A stretch of 64,000 nt of DNA from Erwinia aphidicola (GTDB taxonomy: Bacteria; Pseudomonadota; Gammaproteobacteria; Enterobacterales; Enterobacteriaceae), in assembly GCF_014773485.1 (NCBI RefSeq), contig NZ_JACXBP010000006.1, forward strand, positions 124,001 to 188,000, given 5' to 3'. A program made the position numbers and the translations under genes. The notes below the pieces were generated by a model. The model had not been told where the DNA came from. It saw nothing but the letters and a program-made list of their open reading frames with translations, and ran no database searches. The first letter of the stretch is position 1, and each line of letters opens with the position of its first letter. Positions 48,672 through 59,000 of this stretch are shown here, one piece after another.

Positions 48672-49484
48672 ATGAAAAAAATAACCTATTTTATAATTTT
48701 GGGAATCGCTACTCTATATTTTCATCTCGCAAAAGCGAATGTAGCAGTTGACTGGGAGTTACAGGGAGATGATCTACATTACACAATTACATCTGCAACT
48801 TATTCACCCGGAGGCAATAAAGATATGAATTGCGGAATCTTAGGGGGAAAGTGCTTTGTTCAGATGGGACTGTCTTCTTCTCCATTTCAAGATGTACAGT
48901 GGAAAGATTATGTCTCTTTGAGAGGGAGTCAAACTTTCTCAGCTGTAGCCCAGGCCTGGAATGCTAAATATATGCCAAGAAGTGGTGTTATTTATAACTG
49001 GATAACTATTAATTCTATCAAACCGAGATGCATAAATTTATATATCTCAAGTGATATTGCTGGTGCTGCATACATGGGTAACTCATGTACTGGGACAATG
49101 AACCCTCCGCCTGTTGTTCCTCCAATTCCGCCATTATCATGTGATATTGATGGTTCTATAAATCTGGCTCATGGAGTTTTAAGCAATAATTCACTCAATG
49201 GAAACACAAAATTCATAAATTCACTCGTGCACTGCACTCGGGCTGCATCGGTAAAAATAATAGTTATAGCTAATCAGGGCGGTGATGTAGTGAAATTACG
49301 CTCCGATGGAAGTCTCAATTCTCAGCTAAAAGTAAATGGCGTTAATGGAGTGAGCGGTGTTACGCTATCAGTCCCTGGACCTGGAGGGATAAATGTGCAA
49401 TTTTCGTCAACTCTCGTTACTAATGGTGAGGTATCACCCGGGGATTTTTCAGGTTCAGCCGTAGCCCTTCTCACAATATTATAA
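48672..49484 (+). CDS. Two-domain fimbrial tip adhesin candidate
   Basis: A 270-residue protein with a signal peptide (about 1-22, ending KA). The mature part has an N-terminal domain (about 23-148) with cysteines C54 and C61 and no resemblance to the other pilins, a proline linker (PPPVVPPIPP, about 150-160), and a C-terminal pilin-like domain (CDIDGSINLAHGVLSNN to SGSAVALLTIL). This is the layout of two-domain tip adhesins such as FimH, PapG and MrpH. The receptor is unknown. It is the last gene of the fimbrial operon. Confidence 0.78.
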   Translation: MKKITYFIILGIATLYFHLAKANVAVDWELQGDDLHYTITSATYSPGGNKDMNCGILGGKCFVQMGLSSSPFQDVQWKDYVSLRGSQTFSAVAQAWNAKYMPRSGVIYNWITINSIKPRCINLYISSDIAGAAYMGNSCTGTMNPPPVVPPIPPLSCDIDGSINLAHGVLSNNSLNGNTKFINSLVHCTRAASVKIIVIANQGGDVVKLRSDGSLNSQLKVNGVNGVSGVTLSVPGPGGINVQFSSTLVTNGEVSPGDFSGSAVALLTIL

Positions 49485-49955
49485 TGTATTAAACACCTTT
49501 ATTTTAATGTACAGACTTAAACTATTACCTTGTAGACCTTTTAAAAAAGCGTAAAAACAGTCGTTAACCTGCTGCACTCAGCTCGTCAGATACCCGACCG
49601 ACTCCCTGCGGCAGGTTATATCTATTCGCTCCGGCATCTAATTTTCCTGACATATCACAGTAGCGCGATTGGCTTCCGTTAATTTACCCACAGGCTGTTA
49701 CATTTCCCCTACCCCTTTCCAGCTTGTAAAATAGCACCCGCCAGTAAATCCTATTTTTATAAAACCAATATGATAGCGTCTGTTAATATACAGCAACCCG
49801 GCCGGGGTTAGTTCTAATCCACTGGTTCTCTGGCTATCGATAATTACACATAAAGTACAGACTTAAACGAACGGTATAAAGCCTCTTTATTGTGATATCG
49901 GAAATTTTGATGATACAATCTATGGAATATAATTGGTACCCTCCCACATGGCCAG
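49485..49955. other. Gap between the adhesin and LuxR-type genes
   Basis: No coding frame that resembles a protein. The middle part (49560-49700) is less AT-rich than its surroundings and could be a fragment of foreign origin. No clear terminator was found for the fimbrial operon. Confidence 0.4.
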
Positions 49956-50486
49956 TTATTGATTAAGCATAATTTTACCGATATCCTTTCTCAGCTTTCG
50001 ATTTATTGCCTGTTTTATATTATAGACCTTTTTGACAGTCAGCTTTAGAATCTGCGATATCTGGATTGGTGAGTGGCCTCGCAATGATAAATCAATATGG
50101 AAGACCTCCTCCCTGTTCAGTCTTTTAATTTTTCGCATATAGGACGTATGCGAACAATAGGCAGACAATGTTAGTATTTCCAACACTTTGCTTATATTAC
50201 AATCTGTATAAATAGCAGTATATATGCGCTTATCCCGCAGCACCCAATACTCTGCTAAAGGCTCCATAATACTGTCACAGATAAGGATTATCTTCAGGCC
50301 GCTTGTTCTTAGGCGATCAATCCACTCATTGTTGGTGAATAAACGTAGGTTAGGTGCTGAAAAATCAATAAATAAATAATCTTGCTTTATATCGACATTA
50401 GTACACATCCGAGCAATGCATTCAATTCCTTTACGAAGATAACAATTTGAATCTGGCCATATTTTTATCTCATTCGTTTCATACAT
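49956..50486 (-). CDS. LuxR-type HTH regulator, probably of the fimbrial genes
   Basis: A 176-residue protein. The C-terminal helix-turn-helix (about 118-165, LNREEVFHIDLSLRGHSPIQ, then ISQILKLTVKKVYNIKQAIN) follows the LuxR/GerE pattern. The N-terminal part (about 1-110) resembles a receiver-like fold (DYLFIDFSAP, then LKIILICDS) but lacks an evident phosphorylation site. The AAGGAG site lies 8-9 nt before ATG 50486. Small LuxR proteins beside fimbrial operons often regulate them; that is the inference here. Confidence 0.7.
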   Translation of the reverse strand: MYETNEIKIWPDSNCYLRKGIECIARMCTNVDIKQDYLFIDFSAPNLRLFTNNEWIDRLRTSGLKIILICDSIMEPLAEYWVLRDKRIYTAIYTDCNISKVLEILTLSAYCSHTSYMRKIKRLNREEVFHIDLSLRGHSPIQISQILKLTVKKVYNIKQAINRKLRKDIGKIMLNQ

Positions 50487-50919
50487 AGAGAGCGACTCCT
50501 TTAATTTTCGTGATTCATCCTTACTGTTAATAATATAATCAGCATAAAAGCATTAGAAATATTAATGACTATACTTAATTTAGCGCACTGAAAATAAAAC
50601 CACTGCATGCTAATTTAATCTAGCCAGACGCGCTTCTTAATTTTAGTGCACATCCATGACCTTCTCCTCTCTTCACGGTGAGATAATTGTGCTCGAGGGG
50701 GGGTGTTACAACAACTTGTATGATAACATGTGTTATAATAAAGAATATTATATTGCATTTCTGTCTTTATAAAGGATTTTCACTGCGCGAGTAGTGATTC
50801 TATGGAAATTTAAAGATAAAATTAATGCTTCTAAAAGGTGCCATTTTGCTGGCACCTGCTGATAAAAGAGCTGAGAACAGGATTGTCAGTTGGCTTAGTA
50901 AGAAATTAGTGGAGTTACC
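50487..50919. other. Divergent promoter region of LuxR-type and ToxR-like genes
   Basis: 433 bp without a coding frame, mostly AT-rich. A hairpin AGGTGCCA...TGGCACCT lies at 50835-50856 in what would be the leader of the ToxR-like gene. A G-run is seen near 50697-50703. Confidence 0.45.
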
Positions 50920-51774
50920 ATGTACTTTATTCTGAACAAAGGCATTAAGTTTACGCCTGAAACAAATGAATTGTCGTTAATCCCTGATGGTAAAAACGGC
51001 ATACTTATATCTAACGCAGCATCACGTTTGCTTGTCGAGATGGTCAGGAATGCAAATGAAGTGGTAAGCCGTGATGTTCTCCTGCAGAAAGTATGGGAGG
51101 ATTACGGATTTAAAACATCTTACAATAACCTGTATATGGCCGTGAGTGAAATAAGAAAAACATTTGAGATACTAGGGTGCAATAAAACTGTAATCATTAC
51201 GATCCCTAAAGTAGGAATTAAGCTCGTTGCTGACATTGATATATTTGATGCTTCTGAAACAAAACTCAAGCCTTTATTTTCAGAAGAACTTTCAAAGGTT
51301 ACCCCAGAGGTTCCTTCATCAAATGACACCTTCTCTGATCCGAACATAGATAATCCACCCGAAGATAAATTCGGGTCAGACATTGAAACAATCACATTAA
51401 GCGCGGAAAATAAAAATTATCTTTACCGATGGATTCTCCCACTGTTAATTATGGTGTTGAGCATGACAATTTTCTACTATCAGCTCAACAAAAAATTGGG
51501 TTTCTCGCCCTTAGTTCAGTATGACGTATTCGATTATCGTTCATGCCGAATCTATATCATCAACAGTAGCGTAGGCTACAATTTAACACTCTTGAAAGAA
51601 AAAGCGCTTAAAAATCTTAATGATAATCACGTTGATTGCGGCAGCGAGAAAAAAAGCATCTATTTTCAGGATAACTTCATTCGCTCAGGAAAAATTAATG
51701 AGTATACGCTTGGCGTTTGCTCACGATCTCCCGGTAAAAACAAATGTGAGACTATTAAGTCTCTGGCTGGATAA
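50920..51774 (+). CDS. Membrane-anchored winged-helix regulator (ToxR/CadC type)
   Basis: A 284-residue protein. The N-terminal OmpR/PhoB-type winged helix (about 1-108) contains SNAASRLLVEMVRNANEVVS and the RKTFEILG...TIPKVGIKLVA end of the domain. One transmembrane helix (about 168-186, WILPLLIMVLSMTIFYY) leads to a periplasmic domain of about 95 residues with several cysteines. GGAG lies before ATG 50920. The small partner gene follows 2 bp later, as in ToxR/ToxS, PsaE/PsaF and YqeI/YqeJ. It lies between two adhesion systems, so I infer control of one or both. Confidence 0.82.
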   Translation: MYFILNKGIKFTPETNELSLIPDGKNGILISNAASRLLVEMVRNANEVVSRDVLLQKVWEDYGFKTSYNNLYMAVSEIRKTFEILGCNKTVIITIPKVGIKLVADIDIFDASETKLKPLFSEELSKVTPEVPSSNDTFSDPNIDNPPEDKFGSDIETITLSAENKNYLYRWILPLLIMVLSMTIFYYQLNKKLGFSPLVQYDVFDYRSCRIYIINSSVGYNLTLLKEKALKNLNDNHVDCGSEKKSIYFQDNFIRSGKINEYTLGVCSRSPGKNKCETIKSLAG

Positions 51775-51776
51775 AT

Positions 51777-52235
51777 ATGTTAAAATCAAATAAATTTTTT
51801 TACGCTGTATTGATATTAACACTGCTGCTTGGCATTTTAATTAATTACTTTTATTTTAAAAGTAAAAACCTGGTTTATACGTGTTCATCCGAATTAACCT
51901 TATCTTATCCAGATGGCAATAACATTTACGCATCATTTAATGGGTTTATTTTTAGCAATGGAACAGGGCTATCAACATATCGTGGTACAGTGGTAGGAAG
52001 AAATAGAGAATATGCTCTGAATTCAGATTTTCCCTTTAAGATTCATGGCAATAAAATCAATGTCATTGTTTATGGATCAGCAATAAAAAAATACAATGAT
52101 ACCACTCCAGATAATATGATTTTTCGTGAGATGTTAAGTAAAGATGCAACCTACTACCTTTCCTTTTATACATCACCTGAGGGGGATATAGTCGTTAAGG
52201 ACAGAGGTGCTATAACCTATATCTGTTCTCACTGA
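51777..52235 (+). CDS. Small membrane-anchored partner of the ToxR-like regulator
   Basis: A 152-residue protein with an N-terminal anchor (about 7-27) and a periplasmic domain holding one cysteine near its start (VYTCSSELTL) and one at its very end (AITYICSH), probably a disulfide. It begins 2 bp after the stop of the winged-helix gene. Size, topology and position match ToxS/PsaF/YqeJ-type proteins that stabilise or tune the partner regulator in the periplasm. Sequence motifs alone do not prove it. Confidence 0.68.
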   Translation: MLKSNKFFYAVLILTLLLGILINYFYFKSKNLVYTCSSELTLSYPDGNNIYASFNGFIFSNGTGLSTYRGTVVGRNREYALNSDFPFKIHGNKINVIVYGSAIKKYNDTTPDNMIFREMLSKDATYYLSFYTSPEGDIVVKDRGAITYICSH

Positions 52236-52484
52236 TGCTTACGTATCAATGTGGCTCATCTCACGACTTTATTCTTATGTGCCAACTCGATATGTTGGCA
52301 CTCCATTGAATGTAAGCCCCTTTCATCATTAAAACTAAGAAAGGGGTATACTGCTCGATTCTTCACCCTTCAACAGCAACTGCGAGGCAGGCCGATGCGA
52401 TATGCGTTTAGCTGTTAAGATACCGCTTCACGCCTCTGGGTGAGCTTAAATTTTTTCGAATTAAATTATGCACACTTTTATTTC

Positions 52485-53681
52485 TCAACGCTCACGCAAT
52501 GCTTCGTTCATTTTATTCAGCGGCTTAAGCAGGTAATCGAGGATGCTTTTATTTCCGGTTTTGATGTCTACCGTGGCGATCATACCGGGGAAGATATAAA
52601 ACTTCTCGTGGTGCTTATTTTCCAGGTAATTTGCATTGGTTTTGATCTTTACGCGGTAGTAGTAGACGTCGCGGCGCACATCATCCTGAATGGTGTCCGG
52701 TGAAATTGTCGTCACTTCGCCGTCTAAACTGCCGTAGATCGAGTAGTCGTAGGCAGTGATTTTGACTTTGGCTTTCTGGCCCGGATGAATAAACGCCACG
52801 TCGCGCGGGGAAATTTGCGCTTCCACCAGCATCTGGTCGTCAATCGGCACCAGCGTCATCAACATGCCGTTAGGCGGGATCACGCCACCGACGGTGTTAA
52901 CCTCGATATTCTTTACAATGCCTTTCACCGGCGAGAAGAAGTCCAGTCGGTTGAGGGAGTCTTTGCGGCCTAAAATCACCGAACGCTGAGTCTCGATCTC
53001 CGCATTGGCTTTCGCCAGCTCCTCACCCGCGCGGACGTGATACTGCGTTTCCAGATCGGTCGCCTTGCTTTCCATTTCGTTAATCTGCCGTTGCAGCCGC
53101 AGTACTTCGACATCGCTCGCCGCGCCCTGTTTGACCAGCGGTTTGGTCATCGCAAGCTCGCGCCGGATCAGTGCCACCCCCTGTTTCAGGCCAGAAAGCT
53201 GCTTCTCGAGGCTGTTGCGGCTGGAGTTGTACAGCTCAGTTTCCGATTTCACCAGATCCGGCTCGTTGTTCAGCTCTGGTGGAAACACCAGCGGGGTATC
53301 GTTGATTTGAGCGGTCAGACGCGCCGCCGTCGCCAGCGCCGCGTGCAGACGGGACAGACTCTCCTGTACGCCGGACTCGGTTTTAGTGCGGTCTAGCTGC
53401 GCCAGACGCTGGCCGCGCTCCACCACTTCACCCTCCTGCACGTTGATGCTGTGGACAATCCCGCCCTCCAGCGACTGCACGATCTGTTCGTGCGAAGAGG
53501 GAATGACTTTGCCAGTGCCGGTGGTCACTTCGTCCAGCGTATAAAAGTTCGCCCACAGCACAAAACTCAGCAACATCAGCGCCAGGCTCCAGACCAGAAC
53601 GGTCGAGCGCGGCAGGGATTTTTCCGCCAGCGGCCGGTGATACTGTTTTTGTCCATTTATCGCTTTTTTGCGTCCGATCAT
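52485..53681 (-). CDS. Type I secretion membrane-fusion protein (HlyD family)
   Basis: A 398-residue periplasmic adaptor. One N-terminal membrane helix (about 26-45) is followed by a lipoyl-type half motif (VQSLEGGIVHSINVQEGEVV), a long alpha-hairpin coiled coil (about 100-260) and the HlyD C-terminal region (FSPVKGIVKNIEVNTVGGVI, then ALNEALRER-type end). It bridges the ABC exporter and an outer-membrane TolC-type channel. The start overlaps the exporter stop by 4 bp. It is the last gene of the adhesin secretion operon. Confidence 0.92.
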   Translation of the reverse strand: MIGRKKAINGQKQYHRPLAEKSLPRSTVLVWSLALMLLSFVLWANFYTLDEVTTGTGKVIPSSHEQIVQSLEGGIVHSINVQEGEVVERGQRLAQLDRTKTESGVQESLSRLHAALATAARLTAQINDTPLVFPPELNNEPDLVKSETELYNSSRNSLEKQLSGLKQGVALIRRELAMTKPLVKQGAASDVEVLRLQRQINEMESKATDLETQYHVRAGEELAKANAEIETQRSVILGRKDSLNRLDFFSPVKGIVKNIEVNTVGGVIPPNGMLMTLVPIDDQMLVEAQISPRDVAFIHPGQKAKVKITAYDYSIYGSLDGEVTTISPDTIQDDVRRDVYYYRVKIKTNANYLENKHHEKFYIFPGMIATVDIKTGNKSILDYLLKPLNKMNEALRER

Positions 53682-55915
53682 GATGCCCTGTCCTTATTCG
53701 CTGGTTTAACGGCCTGAGCGGGCTGTCCTTTTGGCCTGAAATGTTTATTCAGGATCTCATCTTTGCTGCCATCGAGCGTGATACGGCCGTTATCCATCAC
53801 GACGATGCGATCGACCAGCTGCAACAGCGCCAGACGGTGCGTAGCGATCACCAGGGTTTTGTTTTTCCCCCACGCCGACAGGTGATGTATCAGGTTCGCC
53901 TCGGAGATTTCATCCAGCCAGGCGGTGGGTTCATCCAGCAGTAATACCTGCGGCTGCATGATGATATGCCGCGCCAGCAGCAGTGCCTGGCGCTGACCGC
54001 CGGAAAGCCCGACGCCGCCTTCGTGGATCAGGAAGTTCAGACCGTTCTCTTTTTGCTGCACAAAGGGCAGCGCGCCGCTGATGATCAGCGCCTGATGGAT
54101 CTCTTCATCGGTAGCCTGCGGGCGGCCCATGGTAATGTTGTCACGCACCGAGCCAAAGAACAGCCGGGCGTGCTGGTTATGCAGCGCCACGTCGCGGCGT
54201 AAATCTGCCGGATCGATCTGTTTGATGTTGACGTTATCCAGCACCACCTGCCCTTGCTGAACCTGCTGCATCCCGGCCAGCACCTGCAACAGCGTGGATT
54301 TCCCCGCGCCGTTTTTGCCCAGTACGGCAATCTTCTCGCCCGGCGCGATTTTCAGGCGGGCGATGGCCAGATTGGCGACTTTCTCTTCTTCGTCGTAATA
54401 GAACACCGCGTCATTGAGCTGATACTCACCGGCGATTTGTGCCTTGTGGACCATTTTCTGGCCATCTTCCCGATCGATAGGCCGTTGCATCAGTTCATCC
54501 AGCCCTTTACGGGCAACTTTGGCCTGCTGCCAGCGGGAAAGCACGCCGGAGATCTGCGCCAGCGGCGCGATAGTGCGCGAGGCCAGAATGGTGGTTCCGA
54601 CCAGCGCACCGGTGGTCATGTCGCCGTTCATCACCAGATAACACCCCACCAGCAGCACAATGGCATACACAATCGACTGCACTTCCTGCGTCCAGGTCAT
54701 CAGCAGGCTGGTGAGAAAACGCTGACGCATACTGATATCGGCGGAGACTTCGTTACAGTGGTTCCACTGGTTCTGGAAACGCTGTTCGGCGCGCATCAGT
54801 TTGATGTCTTCAAGGGATTCCACCGCTTCCACCAGCGAGGCGTTTCGCACCGCGGATTCGCGCATCCCTTCGCTGGCGAGCTTCGCCAGGGGTTTTTGGA
54901 TAAGCAGACCGGGGATCAGCAACAGCGGAATGGCCAGCAGCACCACAAACACCAGCGGACCGCCAATCATCCACAGAATGACCGTGAACAGCAGGAAAAA
55001 CGGCAGATCGGAAATCACGCTGATGGTAGTGGAGGTGATTAACTCGCGCACCGATTCCAGTTCACGGATTTGCGAAATAAAGGAGCCGGTGGATTTGGAA
55101 CGGGCACTGTTTTTAATGCGCAGCGCGCGGCCAAACACCCGGTCGGATATGCGCAGATCGGCGCGTTTCCCTACCACATCAGAAATATGGACGCGGACCA
55201 TGCGCATCACGAATTCGAAAACAATGGCGATCATCACACCGCCAAATAGCACCCACAGCGTGGGGATGGACTGCGACGGAACCACGCGGTCGTAAACCTG
55301 CATGGAGAACAACATGCCCGCGAGCGCCAGCACGTTGGCGATCATCGCTGCCACCATGATGTCGCTGTAGCGGCGCCAGTCTTTCAGCGCCAGCTCCCAG
55401 AACCAGTTTCTTTTGTAGGGCTTGATGTAGTTATCAACGCGCGCATCGGGAATGGTTTGCAGCGGTCGCAGCAGCGTGATGCTCTGCACCCGCGCTAACA
55501 GTTGTTCAGCCGTCAGCGGCGTTTCCAGCCCCTGATCTTCGGTAAATTGCACGGCGCATTGGCCGCTGGCGTCCATATGCGTCACCACGCCCAGTCGGCC
55601 ATTATCCAGCGCAACGATAAACGGCACCGACATCGGGTCGAGATCCGCCGGATGAAAATCGCGGGTCACACGTGCCAGTCCGAGCTTTTGCGCCATCTCA
55701 TCGAGCACGCTCTCCTGCGGTGCGCCCATCTCCCAGGCGAGGGTGGCTTTCACATGCTCTTCTGAGTAATCCAGACGATAGTGCCGTGCAACATCCAGCA
55801 TGGCGCTCAGCCACGCCGCATACCCCTTTTGTTTCTCCGCCTGCGCGGCGCGACCGTCGACGACCGCTGCATCGGGTGCGCTACTGCTTTTATCTGACAT
55901 GGTCTCTTTATTCAT
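53678..55915 (-). CDS. Type I secretion ABC exporter with C39-like domain
   Basis: A 745-residue exporter of the LapB/HlyB type. An N-terminal C39-peptidase-like domain (about 30-150) lacks the catalytic cysteine, so it binds the substrate and does not cleave it. The transmembrane domain (about 180-460) is followed by the ATPase with Walker A VLGKNGAGKST, signature LSGGQRQALLLAR and Walker B VLLLDEPTAWLDE. The AGGGA site fits ATG 55915 (9 nt) better than ATG 55921 (3 nt). It should export the adjacent giant adhesin. Confidence 0.92.
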   Translation of the reverse strand: MNKETMSDKSSSAPDAAVVDGRAAQAEKQKGYAAWLSAMLDVARHYRLDYSEEHVKATLAWEMGAPQESVLDEMAQKLGLARVTRDFHPADLDPMSVPFIVALDNGRLGVVTHMDASGQCAVQFTEDQGLETPLTAEQLLARVQSITLLRPLQTIPDARVDNYIKPYKRNWFWELALKDWRRYSDIMVAAMIANVLALAGMLFSMQVYDRVVPSQSIPTLWVLFGGVMIAIVFEFVMRMVRVHISDVVGKRADLRISDRVFGRALRIKNSARSKSTGSFISQIRELESVRELITSTTISVISDLPFFLLFTVILWMIGGPLVFVVLLAIPLLLIPGLLIQKPLAKLASEGMRESAVRNASLVEAVESLEDIKLMRAEQRFQNQWNHCNEVSADISMRQRFLTSLLMTWTQEVQSIVYAIVLLVGCYLVMNGDMTTGALVGTTILASRTIAPLAQISGVLSRWQQAKVARKGLDELMQRPIDREDGQKMVHKAQIAGEYQLNDAVFYYDEEEKVANLAIARLKIAPGEKIAVLGKNGAGKSTLLQVLAGMQQVQQGQVVLDNVNIKQIDPADLRRDVALHNQHARLFFGSVRDNITMGRPQATDEEIHQALIISGALPFVQQKENGLNFLIHEGGVGLSGGQRQALLLARHIIMQPQVLLLDEPTAWLDEISEANLIHHLSAWGKNKTLVIATHRLALLQLVDRIVVMDNGRITLDGSKDEILNKHFRPKGQPAQAVKPANKDRAS

Positions 55916-56031
55916 CTGCATTGTTCCCTAATTCACTGTTCCTTCACGTTCATTCCAGAACATGATTATGGAGCGGGAGCAGCGGAGCAGAGACTGTGCC
56001 CTCTGCCCCGCCGCCTTCCATTTACCGTTAA

Positions 56032-59000
56032 TTAGCCAACCACTAATTGATGGTTTGCCAGCAGCGTCGCCAGATCGGTATGGACGTTGGTCAGCGTCGC
56101 GATGGTCGTCATCGACTGCGCCGTGCCGCTGCCATCCAGATCAACCTTAATCACCGTGTTGTTACCTTCGGTGGTTACGCTCAGGTAATTCGCCAGATTG
56201 CCAACGCCTGAACCCAGCGTCGCGACGCCGTTAACGTAGCTGGCGTCCGCCGTACCGCTGTACCCGCTCGACTGCAACAGGTCACTCAGATCAAGACGGT
56301 CGGTATTCGCCGTCCCTTCCCAGGTCCCAACCTTGAAGCCGTTGATGGTGTCGACACCGTTGCCGCCGGTGGCATCGCTGCTGTCCAGCAACTTGTACAG
56401 CAGCGTGTCGTGCCCACCTTTACCCAGGTTGAAGGTGTCATTACCACCGCGCCCTTCGAACACGTTATTACCTGCGCTGCCGGTGATAACATCGTCGTAA
56501 TTCGACCCGGCAATCCCCTCGATATCCTTGAAGGTCGCCGTGTTGAATCCGGTGTTCTGTGCGCTGCTGCTGCTGAGATCTACCGTGACCCCGCTGGTGG
56601 CGTTTTTAAAATCGACGATATCCTGACCGCCGGTGGCGCTCCATGTCGCATGGTCTGACGAGCTGCTCCAGCCGCCGCCACCGTTGTAAACGTAGGTGCC
56701 GCTTTCAGCGATAAATGTGTCGTTATAGCCGGTGCCGGTGAGGGTGCCGCTGGTCCCGCCGTTCGCCGCGTCTGCGGTGAGCGAATAGCTGCTGGTGCCG
56801 TCGCCTGCGCTCAGGTCTGTCCAGGTGGCATCGGTGGACACGCCGTTGATGTTGCGCACCAGCACCGCCGAATAGGTTTCATTCGGATCCAGACCGTAGA
56901 AGTTCACCAGCGCCGAGGAGTCGTTGACGCCGACGCCCGACTGGGCGTTGATGATCTGCGACGCCACCCGTTCACCGGCGGAGTTGTAGAGCTGCACGGT
57001 ATTGCCGTAGAACACGTTCATGCCTTCGCCGTCGAGAATGCGCAGGTGAAGAGCCGTGCCGTCCGCAATGCTGGCATTGTTGGCGATGTACACCACTTTG
57101 CCGTTTGCCTGCGACACCAGCAGATCCTGCGTACCGTTCCAGTCGTAATCGAGGGTGGCAATCCCCGTCACGTTGACCAGTGAGGAAGCAAGCGTGCTGC
57201 TGCTCCAGCCTTTGCCGGTACCGTCGTTAACATACAGTTGGGCGGTCTGGCTGGCCGAATAGGTGCTGAACTTGATGATGTCCATGTCACCGTCGCCGTC
57301 CCAGTCCACGGCAGCGGACAGATAACCGGCGGACGCAGTATTGGTGGTCGATGTTTCAACCGCGGTTGGCGTGGTCAGCAAGGTTCCCTGCCCGCTGTTG
57401 TAGTAAATCGCACCGCCATAGTTGTAGCTGCCGTTAGGGTTCAGACCGGAGGAAATGTACAAATCCATCAGGCCGTCGCCGTTGAAATCCGCCCAGGTCA
57501 TTGAGACGGCCGTGGTGGTGTTCGCGGCATTCGGCACAAAGACGTTGGCGATGTTCTGCGTTTCCGTCAGCGCGCCTGTGCCACTGTTGTTGATCACCGT
57601 CAGCGCATAGGCACCGCTGCGGTTGGTATGCTGCACAATGTCGACCGTACCGTCATTGTTAATGTCCACGCCGGAAATTTCCCGGTAGGTGACCCCGGCA
57701 AGACCAGCCGCTCCGTACGTACCATCTGGCGACAGCACGCCGTTGTTATTGACCAGATAGCTGCGGGAGTCGCCGCCTGCATCGCCGTATGCCATGTCCA
57801 GCCAGCCATCACCGGTTTTGTCATAAGCCATGATCCCGCCGTACCAGATGGTTGTGCCGATAGCCTGCTGACCGTAGGTATAAGTGCCATCAGTGTTCGC
57901 CGTCCATTTGCCCTGGATACTGCCGCCGTAGTTGGTTTCCGTCGCATAAATGTCTGAGGTGCCATTACGGTCGGTATCCGCCAGCGTGTAACTCACCACG
58001 ATGTTGCCGCGGGAGTTGGTCAGCGTGGTGCCGGTATAGCTGTTCAGACCAGAGCTGGTGTAATCAGAGATACCGGTGACCACGTTCCACAAGCCACTGC
58101 TGTTCAGGCTGAATGCCATCGCATTGGTGGTGGTTGCCCCAGCGGTGCTCGCCCAGCTGGTGTCCACCGCCGTTTCGGCATAAACCACCAGAGAACCGTG
58201 GCTGATCCCCGCCTCGTTACCGTTGCCCGCGCTGCTTCTGACCTGTGCAGTCACGTCATACGTCGCCAGCGCCAGAGAACCCGGCAGCTGCAAATACCAG
58301 GTGTTGTTGATCGGATCGACCACCACCGCACCGCCGGATTCCGAGGTATAGGTGACGCCGTTTACCACCACCTGTACATACATCCCCTCACCCAACGCTT
58401 CAGATAGCGTACCGCTGATGATCGGTGTCGTATCCTGGGTCGATTCACCGGTCACGGTGGCAATCGTGGTCGGAATCGAGGTATCGACCGTCAGGGTGAA
58501 GTCTGACGACGATGTGACGTTGCCCGCCAGATCCTGCGAGGTCGCGACGTAAATATAGGTCCCGTCCGCCAGCGCGGAGTCCGAGAAGGTCCACGCCAGG
58601 CCCACCACCGTCGCGACGCCAACGTACACCCCGTTGCGGTAGATCTTCAGCACTTCGCCGTCGGCCAGCGCTTTGCTCAGCGTGCCGCTCAGCGTCGGCG
58701 CGGTTTCGTCGGTGTGGGTGCCGGAACCGAACGATCCCTGACGGTCTCCCTTATTGTCGGAATAGCTGGCGATAGTCGCCTGCGCTTCCGGGTTCAGCGT
58801 ATCAACCGTCACCAGCTGAGAACCGACCGCCCCGGTGTTACCCGCCAGATCGATCACCCGCACCTGCACGTTGTAAACGCCATCGCCGAGTGCGGTACCG
58901 GTCGCGTCATAGCTCCAGGTGCGTCCGCGAGTGACGACGTCAATCCATGTCTGACCGCCATCGAGGCTGATCTGCGCCCATTCATCGCTCGCAAGCGTTG

